A stretch of 64,000 nucleotides of DNA from a virus, in the IMG/VR virus record IMGVR_UViG_3300009553_000023, positions 1 through 64,000 of that record; one strand, 5' to 3'. The notes below the pieces were generated by a model, which was given only the letters and a program-made list of their open reading frames with translations, ran no database searches and was not told where the DNA came from. Made by a program: the position numbers and the translations under genes. Below, piece by piece: positions 32,287 through 41,194 of this stretch; position 1 is the stretch's first letter, and each line of letters opens with the position of its first letter.

Positions 32287-34005
32287 GTGCCTGAAATCAA
32301 CCGTATCCGGGTCAATGAGCGGCCGCCTATGCGCCAATACCTCCTTGCCACGACGCCGGGCGGCCGGACCATCCGCTGGGGCGAGGATGAGGCCTCGCCG
32401 GAGAACATCTTCGAAGATCTCGAGTACTCCTCCACTGCCCCAGGAGGTCCCAAGGAGCTGAGCTGCAAGCTCCCGCGCAAGGCGGGCGTCGACTACTCGG
32501 ATATGAAGATGGGCACGCGGATCGAGGTCTTCGGTGCTGGACAACGCAAGCTCGCCGAATACCGGCTGGAGCGCACCCCGCGAACCTCGGGCGACTATCT
32601 AGTCATCGAGCCGGCGGCAGTGGGCTACCAGGCGCTTCTCACCGACCAAGAGGAAGTGCTGGAGATCTTGATCGACTCCGATGTCAGCGGGTGGACCGAC
32701 GTGTCGGCGCAACACAGGTCAGACGCGGTGAAATCCGGCTATCCGATCGTGGCCTCCGCATCAACGGGGTTTGGAGACAAAGGTGAAGTGCCCGCGAGCA
32801 TCGTTTTCGACTTCACGAACGTCTCCATGGAAGAAGGCCGCAACGAGAATGCTGAGTACTCCTACTACGGCGGTGGAGTGGACATCGGCCCGATCCTCTC
32901 GGGGTTCCAAGTTCTCACTGGCTCGAAAGCAAATGCTTCATGGAACGATATTTTGCGTGCGTCAACCGATGACGTCCTCAGCAAATACGTAGATGGCACC
33001 GACCTCAACGCGACGAGCCTATCGGCGGGTGCGTTCACTGAACTGAATCCCCCTGAACCAGGCTACAAGTACGCCTTTGTGCTCAGCACATGGACTGGCA
33101 CTGGTAGCGGAGTAAACATGTCCGACATGCGGGCCTGGACGACCCCGAAGGTCTTGGGTCGCCATGGCCTGCCTCTGTATGGAACGTGGCCTGAAATAGG
33201 AGTCCTTGCCTCTGATGTCATCGCCTACCTGCTTGCCAAGTATGTCCCCGGTCTCCAATACACGACTGGGGCCTATGGGTCGATCAAGCCGTCGTCCTTC
33301 GTTATCCCCCACCTGGCCTTCAAAGACCAGCCGGTGACCGTGCAGGAAATGATCACCCAGGCCGTCCGCTTTGAGCTGCTCGAATGGGGCGTATGGCCGG
33401 GGCAGTTCGGCCCCACCTTCTGTCTCAACCCCCGCGGCCAACGGGAAGGCCGGAAGCGTTGGCGGACGCGGATTAGGCCAGCGAAGTTCGAAGAAACCGG
33501 CCAGCAGATGGATCAAGTCTGGAATCGCGTTGTCGTCTCCTACAACGATGTCGATGGCACCTCACGGGTGCTCGGTCCTCCCGGCTCGGGCTTCAGGGCG
33601 ACCGACCCTCGCTGTGAAGACACAGACCCCTTGAACCCGATCAACGAAACGGGCGAAGCACGCACCAAGCACATCGCACTCAACGAGCCCCACACCCAAG
33701 AAGGAGCGGCAGAAGTAGCGCAGCGGTTCCTCGAACAGGCCAAGCTTCTGGATGGCTCTGGGCAAATGACCCTCACGGGCTTTGTAGAAGACGAGCACGG
33801 CATCGAATGGCCCTATTACTGCGTCGAAGCAGGGGACGAAATCGAACCGCTGGATGCCTCGATAAAGGGCTATCGCTACATCGTTGAAGCGAACCGATCG
33901 CGGTCGTCGCGGTCGTCTCGAATCAGCATCGACGCGCCGCCCGATGGCTATGCGGAGATGCTTGAACGCCTAGGTGCCCGTGAGGCCGCCGGTGGCTTCT
34001 CTTGA
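32287..34005 (+). CDS. Tail-tip / baseplate protein
   Basis: 572 residues from a GTG. Begins with a beta domain (GRTIRWGEDEASPENIFEDL) and carries later blocks (GDYLVIEPAAVGYQ; MITQAVRFELLEWG; QVWNRVVVSYNDV) that resemble tail-associated or siphophage minor tail proteins following the distal tail gene. A C-terminal Ser/Arg-rich strand segment closes it. The exact role in adsorption is not visible. Confidence 0.65.
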   Translation: MPEINRIRVNERPPMRQYLLATTPGGRTIRWGEDEASPENIFEDLEYSSTAPGGPKELSCKLPRKAGVDYSDMKMGTRIEVFGAGQRKLAEYRLERTPRTSGDYLVIEPAAVGYQALLTDQEEVLEILIDSDVSGWTDVSAQHRSDAVKSGYPIVASASTGFGDKGEVPASIVFDFTNVSMEEGRNENAEYSYYGGGVDIGPILSGFQVLTGSKANASWNDILRASTDDVLSKYVDGTDLNATSLSAGAFTELNPPEPGYKYAFVLSTWTGTGSGVNMSDMRAWTTPKVLGRHGLPLYGTWPEIGVLASDVIAYLLAKYVPGLQYTTGAYGSIKPSSFVIPHLAFKDQPVTVQEMITQAVRFELLEWGVWPGQFGPTFCLNPRGQREGRKRWRTRIRPAKFEETGQQMDQVWNRVVVSYNDVDGTSRVLGPPGSGFRATDPRCEDTDPLNPINETGEARTKHIALNEPHTQEGAAEVAQRFLEQAKLLDGSGQMTLTGFVEDEHGIEWPYYCVEAGDEIEPLDASIKGYRYIVEANRSRSSRSSRISIDAPPDGYAEMLERLGAREAAGGFS

Positions 34006-34028
34006 CCCCAACTCCAAAGTGAGGACCG

Positions 34029-34328
34029 TTGACCCCTGACGATCGAGAGTTCGGAATCCTCATCGGCAAGGTCGACGCGCTCACCGAGCAGGTCGCCGAA
34101 TTGCGCCGGACAAACTCTGCCGAGCACGCTGCCAACGGGGAACGCCTTGAGCGGCTAGAGGCCTCCCTACGCGAACCGCTGAAGGACCATGAGCAGCGGA
34201 TCGATTCGCTGGAGACCACCAGGGACGAAGGCAAAGGAGCCGCGAGGCTCGTGAAGGTCGGCCAGGGGGCCTTCGCCCTCGCCCTCGTGTTCTTGACCTA
34301 CCTAGCCACGAAGGGCGGTGTGGGATGA
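34029..34328 (+). CDS. Coiled-coil protein with C-terminal membrane helix
   Basis: 99 residues from a TTG. Residues 12-70 form a coiled coil (VDALTEQVAELRRTNSAEH) and residues 76-95 a membrane helix (GAFALALVFLTYLATKGG). This design resembles XhlA-like proteins that assist a holin. It overlaps the next gene by four bases at the start of the lysis region. Confidence 0.65.
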   Translation: MTPDDREFGILIGKVDALTEQVAELRRTNSAEHAANGERLERLEASLREPLKDHEQRIDSLETTRDEGKGAARLVKVGQGAFALALVFLTYLATKGGVG

Positions 34329-34891
34329 GGAATGCATTCCAACGACAGCTAGCAGCGCTGGGGTGGAGGGCGGCAGGCTTTGCGGGCGCTGCTTTTGTCG
34401 TTCTGGTCGGCGCGTTCCTCTGGGGCTCCGGTATCGAAAGCCGGGTGAGCCGTGCCGAGCGGGACCATCATCGCGACCACCGCCTCATCGTCCGGCTGGC
34501 GCAGGGTAAGCCGCTTCACCCGCATCACCGTGACATCAAAATCTCATCCAAGGAAGTCCAAAACTTGGAACAGCAGGCAGGTGAAGAGGTAGCTACGGAA
34601 GCTCCAAACCACGGCGAGCACCACGCCGGTCAGCAGGAAGTGCGAGGCCACGAACCCAAAGCGCCGCACCCGCAGCACTCGAAGCTGCCGAGCGCTCCGA
34701 AACAGAAGCCGACCAAATCGACGCCGCCGGCACCCGTGGCGTTTGAATCGACCACGAGTTCGAGCCCACCACTCGAAGAGGCTGGCAACTCCGGTGAGAC
34801 ACCCGCGGCAGAAAACAGCGATGGCCTCAAAGCTTGCGTGAACGTCGCAGTAAGTGCCTGCCTGAACGCAGGACTTACCGAAGCACCCTGA
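34325..34891 (+). CDS. Membrane-anchored His/Pro-rich protein
   Basis: 188 residues with one N-terminal membrane helix (AAGFAGAAFVVLVGAFLWG) after a short basic head, so the rest should be outside. The exported part is rich in His, Pro, Ser and Glu and looks disordered, with two Cys near the end. It may span the cell wall near the lysis machinery; no family is recognised. Confidence 0.6.
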   Translation: MRNAFQRQLAALGWRAAGFAGAAFVVLVGAFLWGSGIESRVSRAERDHHRDHRLIVRLAQGKPLHPHHRDIKISSKEVQNLEQQAGEEVATEAPNHGEHHAGQQEVRGHEPKAPHPQHSKLPSAPKQKPTKSTPPAPVAFESTTSSSPPLEEAGNSGETPAAENSDGLKACVNVAVSACLNAGLTEAP

Positions 34892-34942
34892 ATCCTCTCG
34901 CCGCCTGAGCGGCATCTATATCTATGAAGGGAGGGCCGCTCT

Positions 34943-35542
34943 GTGGCCCATCACCATTACCGCGACCCGCGGCTCAACCGTCTGCGGTTACGCATCCACG
35001 CCAACCGCGAGGGCCGTGCCCGTGGCTACAAGCGACGGATCGCCTACCTGCAGCTTCGAATCGGGAAGGTGGTCGAGCGCCGGCACGGCCTGAGCCACAT
35101 CGTCATCCTCGATGGCGCTCCATGCGCGCTCGGGCAGAAGCTGTTTTTGCTCGACTGCAGGCGCCACGGTGGCTGGCAAGGAGTTCTGGTCTCTGGCGAC
35201 CGCCGCGAAAATTCGCGCACGCGGCGCCTCCTGCATCGGCTCGGCCTACACACGCAGACGGAGCTGATCGCGCTCGGCTACCCGGCGAACCCGATCACCC
35301 TCTCCTCGCACTGCGGCTACTCGGATGGGGTCAGCGAGCCTTCCGTTGGGCGGGAAAAGCGCTTCTCCCATGACGAGCTCTGGATGCTCGGCATGGATGT
35401 CACGCTTTGGGATGCCCTGCTGGTCGCTGCTCGACGCCTGCGCTATTCGCTTGTGCAGCCCTACCCGGCTAGCAACGAGGAACATCACGTCAACCTTAGG
35501 AAGGATCCTAAGCACCGTCTCATTGAGCGGGGGCTGGTGTGA
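34943..35542 (+). CDS. Putative M15-type wall peptidase
   Basis: 199 residues from a GTG, next to the lysozyme. The N-terminal 45 residues are very basic. Later come SSHCGYSDG and a final NEEHHVNLRKDP; the S-x-H...D and E-x-x-H arrangement recalls zinc ligands of M15 D-Ala-D-Ala carboxypeptidase-like enzymes. An HIVILDGAPCALGQKLFLLD segment in between is of unknown meaning. The match is by motif only, so the enzyme class is tentative. Confidence 0.5.
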   Translation: MAHHHYRDPRLNRLRLRIHANREGRARGYKRRIAYLQLRIGKVVERRHGLSHIVILDGAPCALGQKLFLLDCRRHGGWQGVLVSGDRRENSRTRRLLHRLGLHTQTELIALGYPANPITLSSHCGYSDGVSEPSVGREKRFSHDELWMLGMDVTLWDALLVAARRLRYSLVQPYPASNEEHHVNLRKDPKHRLIERGLV

Positions 35543-36036
35543 AGCGGCGTTGGTCGATCCTTTGGGCGGCTCGCTTTATCGCTCGTTGGGAGGGTTTCCT
35601 CGGATATGCCTACTGGGACAGCCTCGGTGGCGTGTGGACGATCGGCTACGGTCACACGCCTGCGCAGCCCGGAGAACGTTGGAGCCGAGCGAAGGCGCTG
35701 CGCGTCCTTGGCGGCGACTGTCGCTCTGCGGCGCACGCCGTTGACAAACTCGTCAAGCACCGGCTGACGGTTCGCCAGCGGATCGCGCTCATCAGCTTCA
35801 TCTTCAACCTTGGTCCTGGGGTCCTGCCTCACTCGGATCTGCTCAAGGCATTGAACCGGGGCGAATTCCATCGTGCTGCTCGAGAGCTACTCGACTACGA
35901 CCACGCAGGTGGGCAGCGTGTGCTCGGTTTGACGCGACGCCGGAGATCAGAGGCCTGGCTGCTCACTCACCCGCGGAAGCGGCCGCCCGAGAGACCGACG
36001 CCGACGCACCACAAGGCGCATCGCCGCGCTCGTTGA
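35539..36036 (+). CDS. GH24 phage lysozyme (endolysin)
   Basis: 165 residues from a GTG overlapping the preceding TGA. The T4-lysozyme-type active site is E18 in RWEGF, D27 in AYWDS and T34 in VWTIGYGHT. The catalytic domain fills the first 130 residues; a basic Arg/Pro-rich tail follows and may bind wall polymers. It cuts the peptidoglycan sugar chain at lysis. Confidence 0.92.
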   Translation: MKRRWSILWAARFIARWEGFLGYAYWDSLGGVWTIGYGHTPAQPGERWSRAKALRVLGGDCRSAAHAVDKLVKHRLTVRQRIALISFIFNLGPGVLPHSDLLKALNRGEFHRAARELLDYDHAGGQRVLGLTRRRRSEAWLLTHPRKRPPERPTPTHHKAHRRAR

Positions 36037-36084
36037 TCTCGGTCTCGTCACCGACCGAACCCTCCGGCTCGAAAGGAGCTTTCA

Positions 36085-36858
36085 TTGAAGCTTGGAAAGA
36101 AGCCATTCGTCTCCGACGAGCGTGACCTGAAGCTCGCCAACTACTACGACCACACGGAGAGTCCGCGGTTGCCGACCGCGCATGGACACGCCGATCTGGT
36201 CAAAGAGTGGGGGATGCTCGGCAACGACGAGGTTGGCGACTGCGTGCTCGCCGGCGCCGCGCATGAGACGCTACTTCTGGGCGCTGAGGGTGGCCACCAT
36301 CCTGCCTTTACTGACGAGACGGTCCTCGGCGACTACTCGGCTCTGACCGGCTATGTGTCTGGCGACCCATCGACCGACCAGGGAACCGACGTCCGAGATG
36401 CCGCCCGCTACCGCAAGCACACGGGGATCGAGGATGCGGACGGGCGCCGGCACCGCATCGGCGCCTACGTTTGGCTTGAGCCTGGCAACGTCAACCAACT
36501 GCTCCACGCCCTCTACGTCTTCGGGACCGTCGGCGTCGGATATGAACTTCCGCGATCCGCCGAGGAGCAGTTCGCTGAGGCGAAGCCTTGGACTGTGGTC
36601 GATGACTCACCGATCGCCGGCGGCCACTACGTGCCCGCTGTTGGCTACGAACCCGGCGAATACACCGATCAGGGAGTCAACACTTTCATCGGGTCGGTGA
36701 CCTGGGGGAGGGTCGTCTCGATTACTTCCGAGTTCTACGAGAAGTACTGCACCGAGGCCCTTGTCTATGTGAGCGCATCAGCGCTCGGCCCTGACGGCAA
36801 GACCCCGGAGGGACTCGACAAGGCCGCTCTGCTCGCCGATCTCAAAGCGCTCGCCTGA
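36085..36858 (+). CDS. Papain-like cysteine protease
   Basis: 257 residues from a TTG seven bases after GAAAGGAG. C53 lies in VGDCVLAGAAHE and H181 in GGHYVPAVGY, the Cys and His of a C1-type peptidase; the usual third residue lies near SVTWG. The domain is complete and has no signal peptide. Such proteins recur in lysis or virion regions of actinobacterial phages; the substrate is unknown. Confidence 0.75.
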   Translation: MKLGKKPFVSDERDLKLANYYDHTESPRLPTAHGHADLVKEWGMLGNDEVGDCVLAGAAHETLLLGAEGGHHPAFTDETVLGDYSALTGYVSGDPSTDQGTDVRDAARYRKHTGIEDADGRRHRIGAYVWLEPGNVNQLLHALYVFGTVGVGYELPRSAEEQFAEAKPWTVVDDSPIAGGHYVPAVGYEPGEYTDQGVNTFIGSVTWGRVVSITSEFYEKYCTEALVYVSASALGPDGKTPEGLDKAALLADLKALA

Positions 36859-36913
36859 GCGCGCAATTCATCCCGCTCGCGGTTTTGGCGAGCTACAGAA
36901 AGGAAGGCATCGA

Positions 36914-37147
36914 ATGCCGCTCATTACCGTTCCGGCCAGCCGGAAGGTCGTCGCTACGTTCGTGGTTGCTGGCGTCCTCGCCCTGCTCCGAACCGTTGGA
37001 GTCATCGAACCGCCCGCCGATCTCACTGCATGGATCATCGCCGGCGCCGGCCTCTTCGCGGGAGCAGCCGTTGGAGAGGGCTCCAAGTACGTGAACTTCT
37101 TCCTTGAAGCCCGCAAGCTGCCGTTCCGCGTCGAGGACGAGGCGTAG
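36914..37147 (+). CDS. Holin (two membrane helices)
   Basis: 77 residues with two hydrophobic segments, [19 protein letters not shown] and [18 protein letters not shown], and a charged tail. Good AAAGGAAG site. The size, topology and position behind lysozyme and peptidase genes fit a holin that releases the endolysin. Confidence 0.75.
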   Translation: MPLITVPASRKVVATFVVAGVLALLRTVGVIEPPADLTAWIIAGAGLFAGAAVGEGSKYVNFFLEARKLPFRVEDEA

Positions 37148-37148
37148 G

Positions 37149-38564
37149 GTGCTTCGTCGGGCCCTTCTCCTCGCTGCTGCGGTCTTTGTCCTTCTCGGGG
37201 CGACGGCTGCAGCAGCGACTTCGACCGACCAGAAGCAGAACGAACGGATCACCGCCCTGGTGACCCGAGTCAACGGTCTCGAAGCACGGATCGTCTTGCT
37301 CGAAAACCGGGCTGCGGTTCCCGGTCCAGCCGGCCCGCAAGGTCCCCCAGGGCCACAAGGCCCAACTGGTCCCGAAGGGCCGGCAGGTCCTCCCGGACCA
37401 GAAGGCCCAGTCGGTCCGCAAGGACCGCAAGGTCCGCAGGGCATTCCCGGACCTCCGGGCGAATCGATCATCGAACCACCTCCGGTCTTCCCGCTCGAAG
37501 AACCGCAGCCTGAACCCGAACAGGAAAAACCGGCTGCGGGGTGCAGCTCGACCGTCTCCTCTGGATCTGCGGCAGAAGCAGCAGTGACGTCGGCCTCGAG
37601 CGGATCGGTGATCTGCCTGGCCGATGGCTCCTACGGCGGCCTCACCCTGAAAGCGTCCAAGCCGGTGGCGCTCCAAGCCGCCCATCCCGGCGCGGCGACG
37701 ATCGGCGCCACCACCCTCGAAGGCACCGATCTCACCCTGGCCCGCTTCAAGGTCAACGGCGAAGTCAGTGTCAAGCCCGGGTCGAAGCGGATCTCGATCG
37801 AGCACAACCGAATCACGGGCGGCTACATGGGAGTCAACGCTTGCCCTTCGACCACCACGACCTGCGACGACGAGAGGATCGTCGGCAACCAGTTCGTCGG
37901 CCCGTTCGGTGAGGACGCGATCAGGGCCAACCGCTACCACGACGGCAACGGAGACGGGGTGGGTCTGCTCGTAGAAGGCAACGAGTTCACCCAGATCCGC
38001 GAGAACGGGAACCACTCGGATTGCCTACAGACGGTTTGGCCGGGCGATCACCTGGTCTACCGCCGCAACTACCTGCACGACAACCGCTGCCAGGGGTTCT
38101 TCATCAAGGACCAGAACCTCGCAGGCCCTGAAGCCAAGGTGGAAGGCATCCGCTTCGAAGACAACCTGTTCCTACGAAACCACGAACCGTGCGGCGCCCC
38201 GGCGACCAGCTGCGGCCAGCCCATCTACGTGCACATCTTCGGCCCCTACTCGGGCCTGAAGGTCTCCCACAACACGGTCTGGGGCGACGGGTCGGACTCG
38301 ATCCTTGCCCTGCGTGAAGGGATCGCCTCGGACACGGTGATCGACTCGAACGCGATCTACCGGTTCTGGACCGACTCCAATGCATCGGGAGCGACGTTCA
38401 CGAACAACACGCTGTGCACGATCGAAGGCACCTGGCCCTCGTCTCGGCCGGGCACGACCACCGAATGCAAACCGTCGTTCCGGGGTACGGCTGCTGACGA
38501 CTACCGGCTTGCTTCTGGGCGTGGGGTGGACTGGGCACCGGCTGAAGTGCACTTCGGGCCGTGA
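37149..38564 (+). CDS. Exported collagen-like protein with beta-helix domain
   Basis: 471 residues from a GTG directly after the holin. Residues 1-21 are a signal-peptide-like segment ([18 protein letters not shown]). A coiled coil follows at about 30-55. About fifteen G-P-x/G-x-Q collagen triplets ([14 protein letters not shown] onward) occupy about 58-105. A Pro/Glu linker then leads to a right-handed beta-helix from about 135 ([20 protein letters not shown] onward), with asparagine-rich turns and several Cys pairs. It would form an exported trimer and could coat the host surface or act as a fibre. Confidence 0.8.
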   Translation: MLRRALLLAAAVFVLLGATAAAATSTDQKQNERITALVTRVNGLEARIVLLENRAAVPGPAGPQGPPGPQGPTGPEGPAGPPGPEGPVGPQGPQGPQGIPGPPGESIIEPPPVFPLEEPQPEPEQEKPAAGCSSTVSSGSAAEAAVTSASSGSVICLADGSYGGLTLKASKPVALQAAHPGAATIGATTLEGTDLTLARFKVNGEVSVKPGSKRISIEHNRITGGYMGVNACPSTTTTCDDERIVGNQFVGPFGEDAIRANRYHDGNGDGVGLLVEGNEFTQIRENGNHSDCLQTVWPGDHLVYRRNYLHDNRCQGFFIKDQNLAGPEAKVEGIRFEDNLFLRNHEPCGAPATSCGQPIYVHIFGPYSGLKVSHNTVWGDGSDSILALREGIASDTVIDSNAIYRFWTDSNASGATFTNNTLCTIEGTWPSSRPGTTTECKPSFRGTAADDYRLASGRGVDWAPAEVHFGP

Positions 38565-38938
38565 GCCTCGAGCGGGCCACGCTCTCCATCCCCGGCACCC
38601 CCAAGTCCTTCAACCAGATCGGCTACCGATCGCACTGGGCGATTGGTCAGCGAGAGAAGCAGACATGGCAGGGCTGGCTCGCTGTGGCGATGATGGAGCA
38701 GAAGGTTCCCCGCCGGATGAAGCAGGTGACGGCCACGGCGACCCTGCGGTTCAAGCAGCGTCGGCGGAGGGACTCCGGGAACTTTCGCGTCGTCCTCGAG
38801 AAGGCGCTTGGCGACGCCTTGGTCGAAGGCGGATGGCTTCCCGACGACACATCGGACCTCTACCTCTTCGGAGCGGTCGAGCTACTCGCCCCAGTGCAGA
38901 GACCGGAGACGATTGTGGTCTTGGACTACGAGCGGTAA
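38561..38938 (+). CDS. rusA: RusA-family Holliday junction resolvase
   Basis: 125 residues from a GTG overlapping the previous stop. It keeps the RusA layout: [13 protein letters not shown] at the front, then D71 and N74 in RRDSGNF, K81, D85, and the paired acids D95-D96 in GWLPDD. It cuts four-way DNA junctions in replication or packaging. Its stop overlaps the tail of a leftward gene. Confidence 0.88.
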   Translation: MSLERATLSIPGTPKSFNQIGYRSHWAIGQREKQTWQGWLAVAMMEQKVPRRMKQVTATATLRFKQRRRRDSGNFRVVLEKALGDALVEGGWLPDDTSDLYLFGAVELLAPVQRPETIVVLDYER

Positions 38939-39129
38939 AGACGAAGCGAGTTTGCAGTAAGAGCGGCGGCATCTTCCTGCTGGAGCCGTCGGCCGCTCGC
39001 GGCGGCTTCTCGGATGAACCGAAGCTGCCTTTCGGTTGGCCGGAAGTCCCGGCCGTCCTCTAGTTTCAGGCTCTCGGTCAAGAACTCCTCGCCGCTTACC
39101 GGCTTGTCTGGGATGGGGCCGTGAGCCAT
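38926..39129 (-). CDS. Leftward hypothetical protein
   Basis: 67 residues. Start chosen at the ATG of a TGATG overlap with its upstream partner at 39129-39131. It contains a helix-loop pattern (FRPTERQLRFIREAAASG). Converges with RusA, overlapping its tail by 13 bases. Function unknown. Confidence 0.6.
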   Translation of the reverse strand: MAHGPIPDKPVSGEEFLTESLKLEDGRDFRPTERQLRFIREAAASGRRLQQEDAAALTANSLRLYRS

Positions 39130-39341
39130 CAGTTGAGCCCCATCTTCCAAAGCATCTCGCGCGTCTCGACAAACTGGGCGTCGGGAGAGCGGTCAAGATT
39201 GGCGCCGGGGTAGGCGCGCTCGTAGTAGCGGATCTCTGCAAGCTCTTGTTCGCCGCGTTCAACTCGACCTTTCGGCTCGGGAGCAGCACCAAGGACGTGC
39301 GGCGGAACTTTGAGGCCGTCTATGTGGAGGACCGTGGGCAT
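39129..39341 (-). CDS. Leftward hypothetical protein
   Basis: 70 residues beginning MPTVLHIDGLKVPPHVLG. It starts in a TGATG overlap with the frameshifted frame upstream and ends in the overlap with the next leftward gene. The C-terminal helix is rich in Glu and Arg. Not recognised. Confidence 0.6.
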   Translation of the reverse strand: MPTVLHIDGLKVPPHVLGAAPEPKGRVERGEQELAEIRYYERAYPGANLDRSPDAQFVETREMLWKMGLN

Positions 39342-39648
39342 CAGCGAAGGGCGCGGTATTTCTGCGTGACTTCTGCATCGGGACACGGGCGAGAGCGCTC
39401 AAGTCTGTATTCGGCGACTTCGTCGCGGCGGAGCGCAGGCGGACCAGTCGGAACGGTGTAGGCCACAACCGGATTGACTGGCGCCGGGAGTCTCAGGACC
39501 GGGCCGATGATGCTCTCGCGCCGCCCGTCAAGCGCGCGCCGCCAACCAACTGCGCCTGCTGCTGCTCCAAGAGCGCTGCGTCAGCGGCGTATAGGTCGGG
39601 CCGTTCGAGCAGCTTGCGAGTCACCTGCCAGATCTCTCTCGGTTCCAT
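39341..39648 (-). pseudogene. Leftward gene split by a frameshift
   Basis: From ATG 39648 one frame reads MEPREIWQVTRKLLERPDLY and continues to GGARLTGG, ending soon after. A second frame, without a start of its own, continues as RRESIIGPVLRLPAPVNPVV and runs to a TGATG overlap at 39341 with the next leftward gene. Together they would make one gene of about 100 residues, broken near 39510-39545. It could be a real frameshift, a decayed gene or a sequence error. Confidence 0.4.
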
Positions 39649-39757
39649 GAACTCGTACGGCCTCACCGCCCCACTGTAGCGCCCCTCTTCTCGGTAAAGC
39701 CGCGGTCAGTGCGGCTCCCCTGAAAGCAACCGGAAGGAATCATCCGACTCCGGACCA

Positions 39758-39771
39758 CCCTGATATCAGGG
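39758..39771. promoter_or_regulatory. Perfect 14-bp palindrome upstream of an Rpf-like gene
   Basis: CCCTGATATCAGGG is a perfect inverted repeat ten bases before the start of the transglycosylase gene, between divergent transcripts. A dimeric regulator could bind it. No matching second copy was noticed. Confidence 0.4.
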
Positions 39772-39780
39772 GCTCTCGTC

Positions 39781-40329
39781 GTGCTCTACCTGCTGCTGTT
39801 CGCGAGCCCGACGACTGCCCTGCGTCCCAGTACCACCATCGACCCCTGCATCCTCTATTCGGACTCACCTGCTTCGGTTCGCTCGTTCGTCGAGGAGGTC
39901 TGGAGCCCTGATCGTTGGCGCCGCGGTGATCCGCCGGCGAAGACGATCCGAGCCTGGAGGCACAAGCAGCACTGTCTTCCTCCTGGATGGCAACGAGCAC
40001 TGAAGAAGAGGTGGCGGGAGCTGCAGGCCGCGTTCTTCGATCGCCGTCGGGCCGAGCTTCGGCGCCGGCGCGTCACGCCCTTCTGCTCAAACGGCACCTG
40101 CTACGCGCTTCCGGTCCCCCTAGTGATCTGCGAGAGCGGGGGCAACTACAGCTTCACGTACGGGGCCTATTCGATCTTGGATGCGGCTTGGCGAGCATGG
40201 GGCGGCAAGACCGCTCACGCCGGTGAAGCGTCCAAGCGCGAACAGGACCTCATCGCCCACTACGGCTACAGCCGCTACGGCGAGAGCCCGTGGGAATGCA
40301 AAGGCGATGGCTCTACGGGCTGGCCGTAG
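39781..40329 (+). CDS. Rpf-like transglycosylase with a signal-like N-terminus
   Basis: 182 residues from a GTG preceded by AGGGG. The N-terminus is hydrophobic (LYLLLFASPTTA). The C-terminal 75 residues match the Rpf/transglycosylase-like fold: E118 in VICESGGNY is the catalytic glutamate, followed by FTYGAYSILDAAWRAWGG, ASKREQDLIA, and the closing GESPWEC. A middle Arg-rich segment is unusual. Rpf enzymes cleave peptidoglycan and wake dormant actinobacteria; here wall cutting during entry or exit is equally likely. Confidence 0.8.
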   Translation: MLYLLLFASPTTALRPSTTIDPCILYSDSPASVRSFVEEVWSPDRWRRGDPPAKTIRAWRHKQHCLPPGWQRALKKRWRELQAAFFDRRRAELRRRRVTPFCSNGTCYALPVPLVICESGGNYSFTYGAYSILDAAWRAWGGKTAHAGEASKREQDLIAHYGYSRYGESPWECKGDGSTGWP

Positions 40330-40361
40330 ACTGCGCCGCGATAACTGAACTCTGTGACTGA

Positions 40362-40400
40362 CCCCCGTTGCCCCTGGTTGGGCGGCGGGGGTTTCTTCGT
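40362..40400 (+). terminator. Strong intrinsic terminator
   Basis: CCCCCGTTGCCC pairs with GGGCGGCGGGGG (12 bp including two G-T pairs) around a CTGGTT loop and is followed by TTTCTTCGTT. It ends the late transcript after the Rpf-like gene. Confidence 0.85.
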
Positions 40401-40448
40401 TCTGGGGCGGTCGTCTTTAGGAACGGATAGGGTGCCGCGCCGATAGGG

Positions 40449-40661
40449 ATGGCATCGACCAATAAGGAAATTAAGGAGCTCATTCGGGAGGCCGAAAGGC
40501 AGGGCTGGAGGGTCTCGAAGACGAAAAAGGGGCACATACGCTTCTTCGCTCCAGACGGCGAAACGATCTTGACGGCACCGGGTACTCCAAGTGAGCATCG
40601 GTGGCTTAACAACCTGCTCCCGCAGCTGAGGCGCTACGGTTTCGTATGGAAGGGAAGGTGA
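40449..40661 (+). CDS. HicA-like toxin-family protein
   Basis: 70 residues with the HicA double-stranded-RNA-binding-like fold: IKELIREAERQGWRVSKTKK, then GHIRFFAPDG with the histidine in the usual catalytic place, then a helical end. HicA proteins cut mRNA and are held by HicB. The gene has its own region between two terminators and sits eight bases before its partner. Confidence 0.75.
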   Translation: MASTNKEIKELIREAERQGWRVSKTKKGHIRFFAPDGETILTAPGTPSEHRWLNNLLPQLRRYGFVWKGR

Positions 40662-40668
40662 TCGCAGC

Positions 40669-41031
40669 ATGAACGATTCGATTTACCAGGCTTGGCATCG
40701 CGAACTTGGCCATGCTGAATACCGCTTGTCGATCACGATGGAAGGCTACGGAGCTGACGAGGACGCCGCCGAGGCATTTCTCTGCGGCTTCGAGCAGGAG
40801 CACCCAGAGGTCGGGGCGGTGATCTCGCAGAACAGCGCGGAGGACACGATCACGGCGATCTTCTCGCTCAGCGCCAACAGTGACCTGCATGCACTGAAGC
40901 TGGGTGCTGCGATTTGGGTCGAGGCGGGCGTGGCCTCCGGCTTGGTGCCCAAAGACGTCATTCGGACCGAGACGGAGCTGGTGAATGGCGAGCGCGAGCA
41001 GGCAGAGCATCAGTCGGCCGTGCTCGCCTAG
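40669..41031 (+). CDS. Partner of the HicA-like gene, not HicB-like
   Basis: 120 residues. Contains LSITMEGYGADEDAAEAFLC, an alpha/beta core (GAVISQNSAEDTITAIFSL) and a helix (HALKLGAAIWVEAG). It lacks the RNase-H-like fold and DNA-binding domain expected of HicB, so the antitoxin assignment rests only on being downstream of the HicA-like gene in the same transcript. Confidence 0.6.
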   Translation: MNDSIYQAWHRELGHAEYRLSITMEGYGADEDAAEAFLCGFEQEHPEVGAVISQNSAEDTITAIFSLSANSDLHALKLGAAIWVEAGVASGLVPKDVIRTETELVNGEREQAEHQSAVLA

Positions 41032-41060
41032 CCCAACCTCAGAACACTTAGCGACTTATT

Positions 41061-41089
41061 GCCCTCGCCTCGGCGGGGGCTTTTCTTTT
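41061..41089 (+). terminator. Intrinsic terminator
   Basis: GCCCTCG (41061-41067) pairs with CGGGGGC (41074-41080) around CCTCGG and is followed by TTTTCTTTT. It closes the HicA-like two-gene unit. Confidence 0.85.
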
Positions 41090-41194
41090 GCCCGGCGCCG
41101 GTCAGCGCCGTAACAGCGAACCACGCCGTGTATCTGATCCACTTCGGCGAGAGGCTATGGCTATTCCGCCCCGTGGCGGATTGGCTTCACGGGG

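Noticed and set aside
37315-37460. Repetitive GC-rich DNA that could be taken for a CRISPR or tandem array
   Set aside because: The 9-base periodicity comes from collagen Gly-x-y codons in one frame. No CRISPR repeat-spacer pattern was seen anywhere in the window.
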